Shown here piece by piece: positions 63,978-64,000 of a DNA stretch of 64,000 nucleotides. Position 1 is the stretch's first letter. Every line of letters starts with the position of its first letter. Position numbers and translations under genes: made by a program. Origin of the DNA: Streptomyces antioxidans (GTDB lineage: Bacteria; Actinomycetota; Actinomycetes; Streptomycetales; Streptomycetaceae); contig NZ_LAKD02000047.1 of NCBI RefSeq assembly GCF_000968685.2, forward strand, positions 1-64,000, given 5' to 3'. The notes under the pieces were generated by a model, which was given only the letters and a program-made list of their open reading frames with translations, was not told where the DNA came from and did not search any database.

Positions 63978-64000
63978 GGTCTCGCTCCCGGTCCCGGTCC

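Overview
The window looks like a Streptomyces chromosome (or a close relative). GC content is very high and third codon positions are almost all G or C. Genes are tightly coupled by 1-14 nt overlaps. There is a complete whiE-type spore-pigment locus, and the ethylmalonyl-CoA pathway genes sit beside the phosphatidylserine genes. I found only one in-frame TTA codon by eye, in a SpoIIE-family phosphatase gene. About 55 genes are supported. I saw no rRNA, tRNA, CRISPR array, transposase or integrase, so this reads as chromosomal core and semi-conserved sequence, not a mobile island.

Layout. (1) 0.2-7.2 kb: type II polyketide spore-pigment cluster in whiE order. A divergent FAD hydroxylase is followed by seven coupled genes (SchA/CurD-domain protein, cupin, KS-alpha, KS-beta, ACP, aromatase, cyclase), a terminator and a 3 x 13 bp repeat. 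(2) 7.6-9.0 kb: a secreted Lys/Asp/Trp-rich protein with a sortase-like tail, followed by a class F sortase. (3) 9.2-16.7 kb: O-methyltransferase, beta-helix protein, MBL hydrolase, an aminotransferase-fold protein lacking its PLP lysine, hemerythrin, a GAF-ANTAR regulator and a PAS/GAF sensor. (4) 17.0-22.6 kb: stress block of F420-type oxidoreductase, TPP enzyme, DJ-1 protein and large KatE catalase, with two sigma-B-like promoters. (5) 22.6-28 kb: a pseudokinase followed by two Ser/Thr kinases with PQQ-type beta-propeller sensors. (6) 28-33.3 kb: small membrane and stress genes (holin-like, DUF2795, CBS, DUF5709), more sigma-B-like promoters, and the remnant of a Vms1/Rv2629-type gene.

(7) 33.5-41.4 kb: a DUF5107/TPR protein, then a five-gene minus-strand operon (D-aminopeptidase, M20 peptidase, S9 peptidase, phosphopantetheinyl transferase, GNAT) with a DasR-like operator upstream. 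(8) 41.5-44.8 kb: a methyltransferase coupled to a multidomain SpoIIE phosphatase/kinase. (9) 44.8-46.0 kb: a non-coding repeat block with a 152 bp tandem repeat. (10) 46-51.3 kb: DHA2 exporter fused to Ig-like domains, SRPBCC protein, radical SAM protein, HEAT-repeat protein. (11) 51.6-62.7 kb: a tandem-duplicated 3-hydroxyacyl-CoA dehydrogenase and a TetR regulator, then ccr-ecm-mcl-mch-mcd (ethylmalonyl-CoA pathway) and psd-pssA (phosphatidylethanolamine synthesis). (12) Glycerate kinase at the right edge.

How the genes fit together. The whiE block should build and cyclise the spore pigment. The DJ-1/KatE group should act in oxidative or osmotic stress. The ccr block assimilates C2 units and supplies ethylmalonyl-CoA and methylmalonyl-CoA. 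The phosphopantetheinyl transferase could activate carrier proteins such as the pigment ACP; that link is inference.
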